Shown: positions 42,435 through 52,297 of the stretch, piece by piece | Layout of the letters: each line of letters begins with the position of its first letter | How positions within the stretch are numbered: the stretch's first letter is position 1 | Origin: Burkholderiales bacterium | GTDB taxonomy: Bacteria > Pseudomonadota > Gammaproteobacteria > Burkholderiales > Nitrosomonadaceae | NCBI GenBank assembly: GCA_024235795.1 | Contig: JACKLR010000001.1 | Coordinates: 434,001 to 498,000, forward strand | DNA length: 64,000 nt | Reading direction: 5' to 3' | The notes under the pieces: model-generated | Seen by the model: only the letters and a program-made list of their open reading frames with translations | Databases searched by the model: none | What the model was told of the DNA's origin: nothing | Program-made: the position numbers and the translations under genes

Positions 42435-44138
42435 TTACACCAGAATCATTTCTGAAAGACCTTTACCGCCCGGTACCATTGGAAAAACATTTTCAGTCTG
42501 GTCAGTAATAAAATCCAAAAACACCAACTGGTCCTTGAGTTTAAAAGCCTCTTTTAACGCACTTTCCACATCTTCAGGCTGTTCTATTCTCATACCGACA
42601 TGACCATAGCTTTCTGCAAGCTTTATAAAATCGGGTAGCGCATCCATATAAGATTCTGCGTATCGATTGCCATGAAAAAATTCCTGCCACTGCCTTACCA
42701 TACCCATATAGCGGTTATTTAAATTGATTATTTTTAACGGTAACTTATATTGCTTACACGTCGACAATTCCTGTATGCACATCTGTATACTCGCCTCGCC
42801 CGTTATGCAGGCCACTTTTCCTTTTGGGTTGGCAAGCTGAACACCCATTGCAGCGGGCATTCCAAAACCCATGGTGCCTAATCCCCCCGAATTAATCCAT
42901 CGCCGCGGTTTGTCAAATTTATAAAATTGTGCCGCCCACATTTGGTGCTGACCAACATCCGAGGTAATAAATGCATCACCCTTGGTGACTTCATAGAGTT
43001 TTTCAACAACCATCTGTGGTTTGATAATGCTGCTTTGCCGATCATATTTAAGGCAATCCCGTTCACGCCACAAATCAATTTGTTTCCACCATTCTTTTAA
43101 GGCGTTCTGATCCGGTTCCTCCTTCGTACTCTTCAAAAATTTAATGAGCTCTCTCAAAACATCTGGCACGTTTCCGACGATTGGAATATCCACTTTCACA
43201 CGTTTTGAAATTGACGACGGGTCTATATCAATATGAATAATTTTCCTGTTTTCATTAGAAAAATGTTTGGGATTTCCAATAACACGGTCATCGAAGCGCG
43301 CGCCGATTGCAATCAGAACATCGCAATACTGCATCGCCATATTGGCTTCATAGGTTCCATGCATTCCAAGCATGCCAATGAATTGTTTATCGGTAGCCGG
43401 AAAACCACCCAGCCCCATTAATGTGTTTGTGCAAGGAAAATTCAGAATCTTCGCCAACTCGATTAACAGTTTTGCTGCATCACTGAGAATAACGCCACCT
43501 CCCGTATAAAGAACCGGCCTTTTCGCACTTAAAATCAACTCAACCGCTTTTTTAATCTGTTTTAAATTGCCTTTAATGACGGGATTATATGATCGCATCG
43601 ATATTTTTTCTGGATAAGCAAAAGCGATCTTTTGTTGGGTTACATCTTTGGGTATATCCACAAGGACAGGGCCTGGCCGACCTGTTGAAGCAATATAAAA
43701 TGCTTTTTTAATGGTTGTTGCCAATTCACTGACATCACTGACCAAAAAATTGTGCTTCACACAGGGCCGGGTGATGCCTACAGTATCCACTTCTTGGAAA
43801 GCATCCAGTCCAATAGCATTGGTAGGCACCTGCCCGCTGATTATAACCAGTGGTATAGAATCCATATAAGCTGTTGCTATACCAGTGACTGCATTAGTAA
43901 CGCCAGGGCCTGAGGTAACCAATGCAACGCCTACTTTATTACTCGAACGCGCATAACCATCGGCTGCATGTACCGCCGCTTGTTCATGTCTTACTAAAAT
44001 ATGCCTTACCTTGTCTTGTTTGAATAGTTCATCGTAAAGAAACAGCACCGCCCCACCCGGATAGCCGAAAATACAATCAACTCCCTCTTCTTGTAAGCAC
44101 CGTATTGTTATTTCCGCTCCGGTTAATTCCACACTCAT
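42435..44138 (-). CDS. ilvB: Acetolactate synthase large subunit
   Basis: ThDP-, FAD- and Mg-dependent catalytic subunit that makes acetolactate. The 567 residues start VELTGAEITIRCLQEEGVDCIFGYPGGAVL. They include the catalytic glutamate in VRHEQAAVHAADGYAR, TSGPGVTNAVTGIATAYMDSIP, ALPLKIINLNN-type ThDP motif components (GEASIQMCIQELSTCKQYKLP ... NNRYMGMVRQWQE) and SDVGQHQMWAAQFY. It is the first gene of ilvBHC, 65 bases downstream of the tldD stop; no leader-peptide frame was seen there. Confidence 0.96.
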   Translation of the reverse strand: MSVELTGAEITIRCLQEEGVDCIFGYPGGAVLFLYDELFKQDKVRHILVRHEQAAVHAADGYARSSNKVGVALVTSGPGVTNAVTGIATAYMDSIPLVIISGQVPTNAIGLDAFQEVDTVGITRPCVKHNFLVSDVSELATTIKKAFYIASTGRPGPVLVDIPKDVTQQKIAFAYPEKISMRSYNPVIKGNLKQIKKAVELILSAKRPVLYTGGGVILSDAAKLLIELAKILNFPCTNTLMGLGGFPATDKQFIGMLGMHGTYEANMAMQYCDVLIAIGARFDDRVIGNPKHFSNENRKIIHIDIDPSSISKRVKVDIPIVGNVPDVLRELIKFLKSTKEEPDQNALKEWWKQIDLWRERDCLKYDRQSSIIKPQMVVEKLYEVTKGDAFITSDVGQHQMWAAQFYKFDKPRRWINSGGLGTMGFGMPAAMGVQLANPKGKVACITGEASIQMCIQELSTCKQYKLPLKIINLNNRYMGMVRQWQEFFHGNRYAESYMDALPDFIKLAESYGHVGMRIEQPEDVESALKEAFKLKDQLVFLDFITDQTENVFPMVPGGKGLSEMILV

Positions 44139-44203
44139 GCTTTTTGCATCCCAAAATCAAGTTCAATCAATAAAAAATTGCCGTTTAATGGTATCTGCTG
44201 CGG

Positions 44204-45676
44204 TCAGTTTCCAGTACCGCCCACAGTAAGTCCGTCAACACGCAAAGTAGGTTGTCCCACGCCAACAGGCACACTCTGACCATCCTTTCCGCACGTTCCC
44301 ACGCCCGGATCTAATGCCATATCGTTACCGATCATCGAAACGCGGGTCAGCACATCTGGTCCGTTACCAATCAATGTCGCACCTTTCACTGGATAGGTAA
44401 TTTTACCATTTTCAATCCGATAGGCTTCGGCCGCAGAAAAAACAAACTTACCGTTCGTGATATCCACTTGTCCTCCGCCAAAATTTGCTGCAAATAATCC
44501 GTCTTTAACAGATGCGATAATTTCTTCGGGCTCCATATTTCCATTGTGCATATAAGTATTTGTCATGCGTGGCATTGGAATATGCGCAAACGATTCACGA
44601 CGTCCGTTACCCGTAACCGGCAAATTCATCAAGCGCGCATTCAGAGAATCTTGCATGTAACCCTTGAGTATGCCATCTTCAATAAGGGTCGTGCATTGCG
44701 TGGGATTCCCCTCATCATCAATGTTCAAAGAGCCTCTTCTGTGCGCAATCGTTCCATCATCAACAACGGTGACGCCTGGTGCAGCAACACGCTGGCCGAC
44801 ACGACCTGAAAAAGCCGAGCTCCCTTTCCGGTTGAAATCCCCCTCGAGGCCATGCCCAATCGCTTCATGCAACAAAATACCCGGCCAGCCATTTCCCAAC
44901 ACTACCGTCATGGCACCTGCTGGCGCCGAACGCGCTTCCAAATTAATCACTGCTTGATGCACGGCTTTCGCTGCATAATCGCGTAAGATATCATCAGTAA
45001 AATAACTGTAATTAAAACGACCGCCGCCGCCGGCTACACCCTGCTCGCGGCGTTCGTTTTCTTCTGCAATCACTTGTAGTGATAACCGCACAAGCGGCCT
45101 GACATCAGCTGCCAATACACCATCACTTCGTGTTACCAAGATAACTTCATATTCACCCGCCAGGGATGCCATAACTTGAATTACGCGAGAATCCAGTGCT
45201 CGCGCATATCTCTCCAGTTTTTCCAGCAATGTCACCTTGTCCGAATCTCTAAGGCTGGCGATGGGGTCTTCGGGCAAATACAGCAAAGATTTTTTTTCTA
45301 TTTCTAAACTTCTACCCACTTTTACTGATTGTCCGCCACCCTGATTTGCAATTGCTCGAGTTGCTTTGGCCGCGGATTCTAGCGCCTTCATACTGATATC
45401 ATCTGAATATGCAAAAGCTGTTTTATCTCCGCTTATTGCCCGAACACCGACCCCCTGCTCTATATTAAAACTGCCGGATTTAACAATACCCTCTTCCAGT
45501 ATCCAGCCTTCTGAACGGTTATACTGAAAATACAGATCCGCATAATCAATTTCATGCGTTAAAATCTGCCCGAAAACATGCTGCAATCCGTTTGTATCAA
45601 TATCATAAGGCGATAACAGACAATGGTTAGCTATTGTATAAAAATCACTTGACTTGGCAATGGTCTCAGTATTCAT
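44204..45676 (-). CDS. tldD: Metalloprotease TldD
   Basis: TldD forms with TldE/PmbA a cytoplasmic zinc peptidase that degrades unfolded peptides and matures some modified peptides. The 490-residue product has the zinc site HEAIGHGLEGDFNRKGSSAF (HExxxH), VTRSDGVLAADVRPL, and the C-terminal cluster GNDMALDPGVGTCGKDGQSVPVGVGQP. Its partner pmbA is not in the window. It follows the nitrilase gene by about 70 bases, a frequent pair. Confidence 0.96.
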   Translation of the reverse strand: MNTETIAKSSDFYTIANHCLLSPYDIDTNGLQHVFGQILTHEIDYADLYFQYNRSEGWILEEGIVKSGSFNIEQGVGVRAISGDKTAFAYSDDISMKALESAAKATRAIANQGGGQSVKVGRSLEIEKKSLLYLPEDPIASLRDSDKVTLLEKLERYARALDSRVIQVMASLAGEYEVILVTRSDGVLAADVRPLVRLSLQVIAEENERREQGVAGGGGRFNYSYFTDDILRDYAAKAVHQAVINLEARSAPAGAMTVVLGNGWPGILLHEAIGHGLEGDFNRKGSSAFSGRVGQRVAAPGVTVVDDGTIAHRRGSLNIDDEGNPTQCTTLIEDGILKGYMQDSLNARLMNLPVTGNGRRESFAHIPMPRMTNTYMHNGNMEPEEIIASVKDGLFAANFGGGQVDITNGKFVFSAAEAYRIENGKITYPVKGATLIGNGPDVLTRVSMIGNDMALDPGVGTCGKDGQSVPVGVGQPTLRVDGLTVGGTGN

Positions 45677-45746
45677 TTGTTCTCATTCGGACTTTCTATT
45701 GATTCAGATATCTCACTGACTGATTATTTCATGTAAAAAACTGTTA

Positions 45747-46601
45747 TCAGCAATTCAGTTTGCGATGCTTCAACGCGGGCAAGCTTGCGCGAATCCGTGC
45801 CTGATATTCCGGATCCAACTTGGCCACAACCGCACCTGAACCACGTGGTAAGCGCTTTACCACGGCACCCCATGGATCAACGATCATGCTATCTCCATTT
45901 GTTTCGCGCCCATTGACATGATATCCTCCTTGCGCTGGTGCTATCACATATGCAAGATTTTCAATTGCACGCGCACGCACGAGAACCTCCCAGTGCGCTT
46001 TACCGGTAACAGCTGTAAACGCTGCAGGTGCAAGAATAATATCCACATCTGCCATCTTGCGATAGAGTTCAGGAAACCGCAAATCGTAACAAATTGAAAG
46101 CCCGATACGACCAAAAGGCGAATCCAGTGTCACGATCTCTGCACCCGCCACTATTGTCTTATCTTCAGCATAATTCTCATGACCCATACTCAAGCCAAAT
46201 AGATGGATTTTGTCATATCGCGCAACTTGATTTCCATTATCAGCGTAGACCAAGCAACTATTGTAAACCTTATTTGGATCTGGAGATGCCAGCGGTACAG
46301 AGCCACCCACCAACCATATTCCAAAACGTTTTGCAGTATCGCTAAGAAAATTCTGAATCGGTCCGTTTCCGGCCTGTTCCATCACTGACAACTTATCAGT
46401 ATCTTTCATACCCATGATGCAAAAATACTCTGGCAGAACAACCAGCTTTGCTTTTTGTGAAACTGCGTCTTCGATATGACGCGCCGCCTCTTCAAGATTT
46501 GCATCAACACTTGGGCCAGACGCCATTTGTATGGCAGCAACATAAACCCCGTCATTATTATCGGATTCAGTTTGATTATTATTCTTATGATCACCAGACA
46601 T
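45747..46601 (-). CDS. Carbon-nitrogen hydrolase (Nit-type amidase, possibly deaminated-glutathione amidase)
   Basis: A cytoplasmic nitrilase-superfamily amidase of 284 residues. The catalytic triad is visible: E in VVLPEYFCIMG, K in YDKIHLFGLSMGHE and C in GLSICYDLRFPELYRKMADVDI. The LRFPELYR neighbourhood is that of Nit1/Nit2 proteins, which in other organisms hydrolyse deaminated glutathione; this substrate is an inference. The first 15 residues (NNNQTESDNND) are a polar extension. It diverges from glnE and precedes tldD. Confidence 0.88.
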   Translation of the reverse strand: MSGDHKNNNQTESDNNDGVYVAAIQMASGPSVDANLEEAARHIEDAVSQKAKLVVLPEYFCIMGMKDTDKLSVMEQAGNGPIQNFLSDTAKRFGIWLVGGSVPLASPDPNKVYNSCLVYADNGNQVARYDKIHLFGLSMGHENYAEDKTIVAGAEIVTLDSPFGRIGLSICYDLRFPELYRKMADVDIILAPAAFTAVTGKAHWEVLVRARAIENLAYVIAPAQGGYHVNGRETNGDSMIVDPWGAVVKRLPRGSGAVVAKLDPEYQARIRASLPALKHRKLNC

Positions 46602-46864
46602 GGTTAAAAAATTATTCTCTAAAATATAAACGCTGACTAAATATTATCTTTTTATTTCACTTTGCACATCAATTCATTCGTCCATCATCTTCATCTGATC
46701 GCAGCTTGCTTCCTAATCGATGATCGATAGAATTAAGTGTTACCACAGACCACACTGAAAATAGCAAAATCGGATTTTAGCATTTACTCCGGCATGATTC
46801 TATTTTCAATTACTTTATGCCAATATTACGAAATTGAAGATTAAAACAAGTTTACCAATACACC

Positions 46865-49666
46865 ATGAACACAACTGATCAGATTTGCAACAAAACTTTT
46901 GAACAGGCCATATCATACAGCCGATATGTTCAACGCATTCTCGCAAGCGATCCAACCCAAAAAGAAATTTTGCTTAAGAATTTGGCGCGGCCTTACCAAA
47001 AAGCGGAAATGTTGGGTTTTTTGCAAAATAATCAGCAAACAATCACTGATGAAAACGGTTTAAACAGCATCTTACGCAACCTACGCAAACACGTCATGCT
47101 CCGATTAACCATACGTGATATTAGTGGTTATGCAGATTTGACAGAAGTCATGTCAACCATGTCTGATTTCGCGGAAACCAGCATAAATTTTTCGCTTGAG
47201 CACCACGAAAAATGGTTGACTCAATCCGAACGATTCGGAATTCCAAAAGGAAAACAAAATGACGTAAGACAGCACTTACTGGTTGTAGCCATGGGTAAAC
47301 TAGGTGGCCGTGAATTAAATGTCTCATCCGATGTCGACTTGATATTCATTTATCCCGAAGACGGCGAAACCGATGGCCAGAAATCCATTTCTAATCACGA
47401 ATTCTTTGCTCGCCTTGGCCGGAAATTAATTTCAAGTTTAAGTGACTATACAGTAGATGGCTATGTTTTCAGGGTAGATATGCGCCTGCGCCCGCATGGA
47501 GAAAACAGCCCGCTTGCCATCAGCTTTGACATGCTCAATGAATATTTCAAGACGCAGGGACGAGAATGGGAACGTCATGCCTGGATCAAAGGCCGTGTGA
47601 TAGCCGGACAATCACATACAGAAACATCGTCCAGACTTATGGAAGAAATTGTCAGGCCTTTTGTGTTTCGCAAATATCTGGATTTCGACGCGTATGAAGC
47701 CATGCGAAGCTTACATTCACAGCTTCGTAAAGAAGTTGAACGGCGTGAAATGCATGACAATATTAAATTGGGACCGGGCGGCATTCGTGAAATCGAATTC
47801 ATTACCCAGGTATTTCAGTTGATTCGGGGGGGACGAGATGTTGATTTATACATCCGTCAAACATTAGTTGTTTTACAGCTTCTAGAAAAAAAAAGACAAC
47901 TGTCTAAACAGACCGTTGCCGAGCTTTCCAGTGCCTATGTTTTTTTGCGCAAACTTGAACACCGCTTACAATACCTGGATGATCAACAAACGCAGACGCT
48001 TCCCAAAAACCCCGAAGATAGGGAACGTATTGCTACCGCCATGGGTTTTCAGGATTATGAATGCTTTTTGCAGGAACTGGATGTTCATCGAATGAATGTA
48101 ACCCATCATTTTGAACTAATACTTGCTGCACCAAAAAAATCACCCACACATGACATTCTCGCCCACCTCTGGCAAACTCAAATCAAAGATACTGCGAAAA
48201 CAGAAGCTGCAACAACGCAACTGAGCACGCTGGGATTTGATGAACCAGCAAAAATATCCGGCCGACTGCAACAATTTTATCAAAGCCATTTTTACCTGCA
48301 ATTACCGGAATCCAATCAGAAAAAATTAAACTTGCTGACACCAATTCTGGTCGAAACGATTGCCCAATTCCCACCGGTTGAAATCACACTTGAGCGCATG
48401 TTAAAACTATTGGAAACCATCAGTCCACAACAATCTTATCCAGCTTCTTATCTGACGCTTATACTGGAACATCCGGACACACTGCCACGCATTGCGAAAC
48501 TGGTCAGCATCAGTCAATGGGCAAGCAATTATCTGGGCAGGCACCCCATCCTGCTTGACGAGCTTTTACGCCATAAGGAAAGCAGCCCACTACCGGACTG
48601 GATTTTCCTTAAAAATGAATTGATTAATCAGCTTAATCATATCAACAAACCAAAAAGTGACGTAATTGGGTGGCAAATGGACCATTTACGTCACTTTCAG
48701 CATGCACAAGTCTTCCAATTATTGGTCAGCGACCTGGAGGGCGCGCTCAAACTGGAAACCTTAAGCGATCATTTAACCGCATTGGCTGATTTAATTCTTG
48801 AAACCGTTTTGAATTTCGCCTGGTTAAATTTACGAAAACAACACCGCTCAGCACCTCAATTTGCCATCATTGGCTATGGCAAACTGGGCGGCAAGGAACT
48901 CGGCTATGCTTCTGATTTAGATATAATTTTCCTCTACGATGACGATCACCCGGACGCATCTGAAAACTATACGAAACTGGCCCAAAGTATCAACTCCTGG
49001 CTAAACAGTCATACTTCCGCAGGACTGCTTTATTCAACCGATTTACGTCTACGCCCTAATGGAAACAGCGGTTTAATGGTTCATTCTATAGAAGCCTTTG
49101 CACAATATCAGCGTAACCAGGCATGGGTATGGGAACATCAGGCATTGACACGCGCACGGTGTGTCGCAGGTGACCAGAAAGTAGCACAGGCATTTGAAAA
49201 TACAAGAAAAGAAATACTTTGCCAACGACGCGACTTAAAACAACTCAAACAGGATATCCTGTCAATGCGTGAAAAAATGCACGACGCACATCCTAACCCA
49301 ACTGCATTGTTTGACATCAAGCATGACCGAGGCGGCATCATCGACGTAGAATTTATTGTGCAATATCTTGTTTTAGGCTATTCGTGCAAATATCCTGAAT
49401 TAACAGGCAATATCGGCAATATTGGATTGTTGAAACTATCAGCAGAATTAGGTTTGATTTCTAAACTGAACGCCGAAAAAACACGCACCGCCTACCGTGA
49501 ATTCAGGCGTATCCAGCACCGCCAGCGACTCAACAGCGACAGCGAATTATCGGGCGCCATTAATCTTGATGATCATTTTCAGACACTTACCCACAATGAA
49601 TCCGAACAGTTAAACAATAATCGTATGGCTGTCATCGCATTATGGGAAGAAGTTTTTGGCACTTAA
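46865..49666 (+). CDS. glnE: Bifunctional glutamine synthetase adenylyltransferase/deadenylylase GlnE
   Basis: GlnE adds and removes AMP on glutamine synthetase, under control of PII. The 933-residue product has two nucleotidyltransferase domains: VAMGKLGGRELNVSSDVDLIFIYP near 140-163 (deadenylylase half) and IGYGKLGGKELGYASDLDIIFLYDDD near 668-693 (adenylylase half). Each is followed by a helical domain, with GGIREIEFITQ and GGIIDVEFIVQ. The length is typical. It is divergent from the nitrilase gene; an A/T-rich inverted repeat follows it. Confidence 0.96.
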   Translation: MNTTDQICNKTFEQAISYSRYVQRILASDPTQKEILLKNLARPYQKAEMLGFLQNNQQTITDENGLNSILRNLRKHVMLRLTIRDISGYADLTEVMSTMSDFAETSINFSLEHHEKWLTQSERFGIPKGKQNDVRQHLLVVAMGKLGGRELNVSSDVDLIFIYPEDGETDGQKSISNHEFFARLGRKLISSLSDYTVDGYVFRVDMRLRPHGENSPLAISFDMLNEYFKTQGREWERHAWIKGRVIAGQSHTETSSRLMEEIVRPFVFRKYLDFDAYEAMRSLHSQLRKEVERREMHDNIKLGPGGIREIEFITQVFQLIRGGRDVDLYIRQTLVVLQLLEKKRQLSKQTVAELSSAYVFLRKLEHRLQYLDDQQTQTLPKNPEDRERIATAMGFQDYECFLQELDVHRMNVTHHFELILAAPKKSPTHDILAHLWQTQIKDTAKTEAATTQLSTLGFDEPAKISGRLQQFYQSHFYLQLPESNQKKLNLLTPILVETIAQFPPVEITLERMLKLLETISPQQSYPASYLTLILEHPDTLPRIAKLVSISQWASNYLGRHPILLDELLRHKESSPLPDWIFLKNELINQLNHINKPKSDVIGWQMDHLRHFQHAQVFQLLVSDLEGALKLETLSDHLTALADLILETVLNFAWLNLRKQHRSAPQFAIIGYGKLGGKELGYASDLDIIFLYDDDHPDASENYTKLAQSINSWLNSHTSAGLLYSTDLRLRPNGNSGLMVHSIEAFAQYQRNQAWVWEHQALTRARCVAGDQKVAQAFENTRKEILCQRRDLKQLKQDILSMREKMHDAHPNPTALFDIKHDRGGIIDVEFIVQYLVLGYSCKYPELTGNIGNIGLLKLSAELGLISKLNAEKTRTAYREFRRIQHRQRLNSDSELSGAINLDDHFQTLTHNESEQLNNNRMAVIALWEEVFGT

Positions 49667-49678
49667 AGAAAACAAAAT

Positions 49679-49702
49679 CAAAATATTTATTAAAATATTT
49701 TG
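49679..49702 (+). terminator. A/T-rich inverted repeat after glnE (weak terminator candidate)
   Basis: CAAAATATTT (49679-49688) and AAATATTTTG (49693-49702) are perfect complements around ATTA. The hairpin begins 12 bases after the glnE stop, but no T run follows and the stem is almost all A-T. It may end glnE transcription or be an upstream element for the adjacent sigma-54 promoter. Confidence 0.35.
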
Positions 49703-49715
49703 CCAAAACAAAAAC

Positions 49716-49731
49716 TGGCACACTTCATGCT
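49716..49731 (+). promoter_or_regulatory. Sigma-54 promoter of the pilin gene
   Basis: TGGCACACTTCATGCT has the invariant GG (49717-49718), exactly ten bases, then GC (49729-49730) of the RpoN -24/-12 promoter. Transcription would begin about 12 bases after the GC, giving a leader of some 45 bases to the pilin ATG. RpoN/PilR control of the major pilin is well known in Pseudomonas and relatives; the regulator genes are not in this window. Confidence 0.75.
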
Positions 49732-49785
49732 TTAGCTAATGTACACATGTCAAGTGTGAACAGATTAACTTTTAGGAGATTAAAC

Positions 49786-50241
49786 ATGCAAAAAGTACAA
49801 AAAGGTTTTACTTTGATTGAATTGATGATCGTTGTTGCCATTATTGGTATTTTGGCGGCAGTAGCTGTACCTGCTTACCAAAACTATACTTTAAAAGCAA
49901 GATATAGCGAAGTAGTGGCAGCTGCCGCACCTTATAAACTTGGCTTGGAACTTTGCTTTCAAGAACAAAATACACTAGCTGCAGCAAATTGCACTAACGG
50001 ATTGAATGGTGTACCTGGCGTTACAGGGGCACCTGCTGCTGGTAATATGGTAGCAGCTGGCTCAGGCGTTGTAGCTAATAACGGCGCTTTAACTGCTGAC
50101 TTTACCATGACTGCAATTAATGGAAATGGCCTTAGTGGCGAACAATACACTCTCACCGGAACGGCTGCTGCAATTGGTGCGCCATTAGTTTGGGTCAAGA
50201 GTGGTAGCTGCCTTACCCGCGCTGCTGGAGCACTTTGTTAA
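49786..50241 (+). CDS. pilA: Type IV pilin (PilA-like major pilin)
   Basis: Structural subunit of type IV pili. The ATG at 49786 follows AGGAGAT and gives 151 residues with the short class III leader QKVQKG and cleavage before FTLIELMIVVAIIGIL, including the conserved glutamate at mature position 5. The mature protein has a long N-terminal helix, then a low-complexity Ala/Gly/Asn-rich globular part and a C-terminal disulphide pair (SGSCLTRAAGALC). A longer frame reaching into glnE is rejected. It has its own sigma-54 promoter and terminator, so it forms a single-gene unit. Confidence 0.9.
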   Translation: MQKVQKGFTLIELMIVVAIIGILAAVAVPAYQNYTLKARYSEVVAAAAPYKLGLELCFQEQNTLAAANCTNGLNGVPGVTGAPAAGNMVAAGSGVVANNGALTADFTMTAINGNGLSGEQYTLTGTAAAIGAPLVWVKSGSCLTRAAGALC

Positions 50242-50277
50242 TTAAAGTTAGTTAATAAACTAACAAATAGAGTCAAG

Positions 50278-50306
50278 AAGGGCAATCAGAAAGATTGCCC
50301 TTTTCT
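50278..50306 (+). terminator. Intrinsic terminator after the pilin gene
   Basis: AAGGGCAATC (50278-50287) and GATTGCCCTT (50293-50302) form a perfect ten-base stem with an AGAAA loop, followed by TTCTT. It lies 37 bases after the pilin stop and should end the monocistronic transcript before hisC. Confidence 0.88.
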
Positions 50307-50534
50307 TATTTCCAAACTAACCGTTAGCAATATCAAACATGTAGGTTTGTTACATCCACAAATTGGTTAACTTTCAATCAATTTTAATATCATATTCACT
50401 TACTTCTTTCTCCCAGATCAACATATCACGTCATACCATACTTAAAATCGAAGATTTGGCAATTAACTGCACTATTGAAAACTCCTCTTCAAAATCCCAG
50501 CAACAATCTCAACATCCGGGTTAAAATACGCGTC

Positions 50535-51620
50535 ATGACACAACCGTATAACCCAGCAGAAATCATCCGCCCTGAAGTTTTAGCTCTCAAGGCTTATCAT
50601 GTGCCCCCGGCAACAGGGATGATCAAGCTCGATGCCATGGAAAATCCTTATGCCTTGCCTCTGTCGCTGCAAAGCGAGATTGCCGGGTTTGCTGGAAATG
50701 TACCGATTAACCGCTATCCGGACCCCAACGCAACCGATCTCAAGGCTTCGTTGAGGAAAGCATTGGCCATTCCAGACACAATGGATTTAATGCTCGGCAA
50801 TGGTTCGGATGAAATTATCCAGATTATCGCCATGGCAACGGCCAGACCCAATGCCGTGCTGCTAAGTGTTGAACCCGCATTCGTCATGTTTCGCATGATT
50901 GCAATATTCGCCAATATGGGCTATGTCGGGGTGCCGTTAAAAACGGATTTTTCTCTGGATCTTGACGCCTTACTGAGCGCCATAAAACAACACAAGCCCG
51001 CCGTTATATTCCTTGCCTACCCCAACAATCCGACAGGCAATTTATTTGACGAAAAAGCTATCCTACAAATTATTCAGGCGACACCCGGTATTGTGGTGAT
51101 CGATGAAGCCTATCATGCGTTCGCGGGCACCAGCATCATCGATAAACTTGAGCAATATCCCAACTTGTTGGTCATGCGCACGCTCTCCAAGCTGGGATTG
51201 GCAGGCCTAAGACTCGGCATGTTGATTGGCCGACCGGAATGGCTGTCTGAATTCGAAAAGCTGCGCTTGCCGTATAACGTCAGCGTCATGACACAATTTA
51301 TTACGCAGACGGTACTGCATCACATGGATGTATTACTAAAACAGGCCGAACAAATAAGAGCAGAACGCGCAAACATGTATGCACAATTAAAATCGATGGA
51401 TGCACTTGAAGTTTTTCCATCTGATGCCAACTTCATTTTGTTTCGTGTAAATAACGCCTCAGAAATATTTCAGAAGCTCAAACAAAAAATGATTTTGATC
51501 AAAAACCTTGATGGCACGCACGCCTTATTGGATAATTGCTTGCGCGTAACCGTGGGTACGCCAAAAGAAAACACACAATTTCTTGCGTCATTACATGCCA
51601 TTTTGAGCGAAAAGGTTTAA
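50535..51620 (+). CDS. hisC: Histidinol-phosphate aminotransferase
   Basis: PLP enzyme that transaminates imidazole acetol phosphate. With the ATG at 50535 the product has 361 residues, matching the family; a TTG 20 codons earlier is rejected. It has IKLDAMENPYALP, MLGNGSDEIIQIIAMA, VIFLAYPNNPTGN, VIDEAYHAF and the PLP-lysine motif MRTLSKLGLAGLRLGMLIG. It is the first gene of a seven-gene histidine cluster; hisG and hisD, usually upstream, are not here. Confidence 0.95.
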   Translation: MTQPYNPAEIIRPEVLALKAYHVPPATGMIKLDAMENPYALPLSLQSEIAGFAGNVPINRYPDPNATDLKASLRKALAIPDTMDLMLGNGSDEIIQIIAMATARPNAVLLSVEPAFVMFRMIAIFANMGYVGVPLKTDFSLDLDALLSAIKQHKPAVIFLAYPNNPTGNLFDEKAILQIIQATPGIVVIDEAYHAFAGTSIIDKLEQYPNLLVMRTLSKLGLAGLRLGMLIGRPEWLSEFEKLRLPYNVSVMTQFITQTVLHHMDVLLKQAEQIRAERANMYAQLKSMDALEVFPSDANFILFRVNNASEIFQKLKQKMILIKNLDGTHALLDNCLRVTVGTPKENTQFLASLHAILSEKV

Positions 51621-51681
51621 AATCTATTTAATTCGGGATTTCCATCTCTAACTATCTCAATATAATCCTATTAACCGTTTT

Positions 51682-52269
51682 ATGCGTCAGGCACAAGTTA
51701 CCCGTAATACCCTGGAAACCCAGATCACGATCGACCTAAATCTGGACGGCACGGGGAAAGCTGTTCAACATACCGGCGTTCCCTTTCTCGAACATATGCT
51801 CGATCAGATTGCCCGTCATGGCATGTTAGACTTTGAAATAACAGCAAAGGGAGACTTGCATATTGATGCACATCATACCGTGGAAGATATCGGCATTACA
51901 TTAGGTCTAGCGTTTGCAAAAGCCATAGGCGACAAAAAAGGAATTCGCAGATATGGTCACGCGTATGTACCACTAGATGAAGCGCTGTCACGTGTTGTCA
52001 TTGACTTGTCCGGACGTCCGGGCCTTACCCTCAACGCCGATTTTACACGTGCACACATCGGTGATTTTGACGTCGACTTAATCAATGAATTTTTTCAGGG
52101 ATTTGTGAATCATGCGTTGGTCACCCTGCATATTGACAACCTGACAGGAAAAAATGCACACCACCAGGCAGAAACCATTTTTAAAGCATTTGGGCGGGCA
52201 TTGCGCATGGCGATTGAGCATGATCCAGCAGCTACTGGAATAATCCCATCAACAAAAGGCGCGCTATAA
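51682..52269 (+). CDS. hisB: Imidazoleglycerol-phosphate dehydratase
   Basis: Dehydrates imidazoleglycerol phosphate, the sixth step of histidine synthesis. The 195-residue protein is the monofunctional type, without the phosphatase domain of the E. coli enzyme. It has FLEHMLDQIARHGMLDFEI, DAHHTVEDIGITLGLAF, PLDEALSRVVIDLSGRP and GKNAHHQAETIFKAFGRAL with its metal-binding histidines. It follows hisC by 61 bases. Confidence 0.97.
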   Translation: MRQAQVTRNTLETQITIDLNLDGTGKAVQHTGVPFLEHMLDQIARHGMLDFEITAKGDLHIDAHHTVEDIGITLGLAFAKAIGDKKGIRRYGHAYVPLDEALSRVVIDLSGRPGLTLNADFTRAHIGDFDVDLINEFFQGFVNHALVTLHIDNLTGKNAHHQAETIFKAFGRALRMAIEHDPAATGIIPSTKGAL

Positions 52270-52297
52270 GCTAATCCTGTTTCTCTCCCTTATCCAT

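Noticed and set aside
44139..44203. Branched-chain leader peptide before ilvB
   Set aside because: Only 65 bases from tldD with no short frame rich in Leu, Ile or Val codons and no terminator.
49642..49785. N-terminal extension of the pilin frame into the end of glnE
   Set aside because: The ATG at 49786 has a strong ribosome-binding site, sits just before a proper prepilin leader, and is downstream of the sigma-54 promoter; the extension overlaps glnE.
50306..50534. Histidine-codon leader peptide (attenuator) before hisC
   Set aside because: No run of His codons in any short frame and no alternative hairpins were seen.
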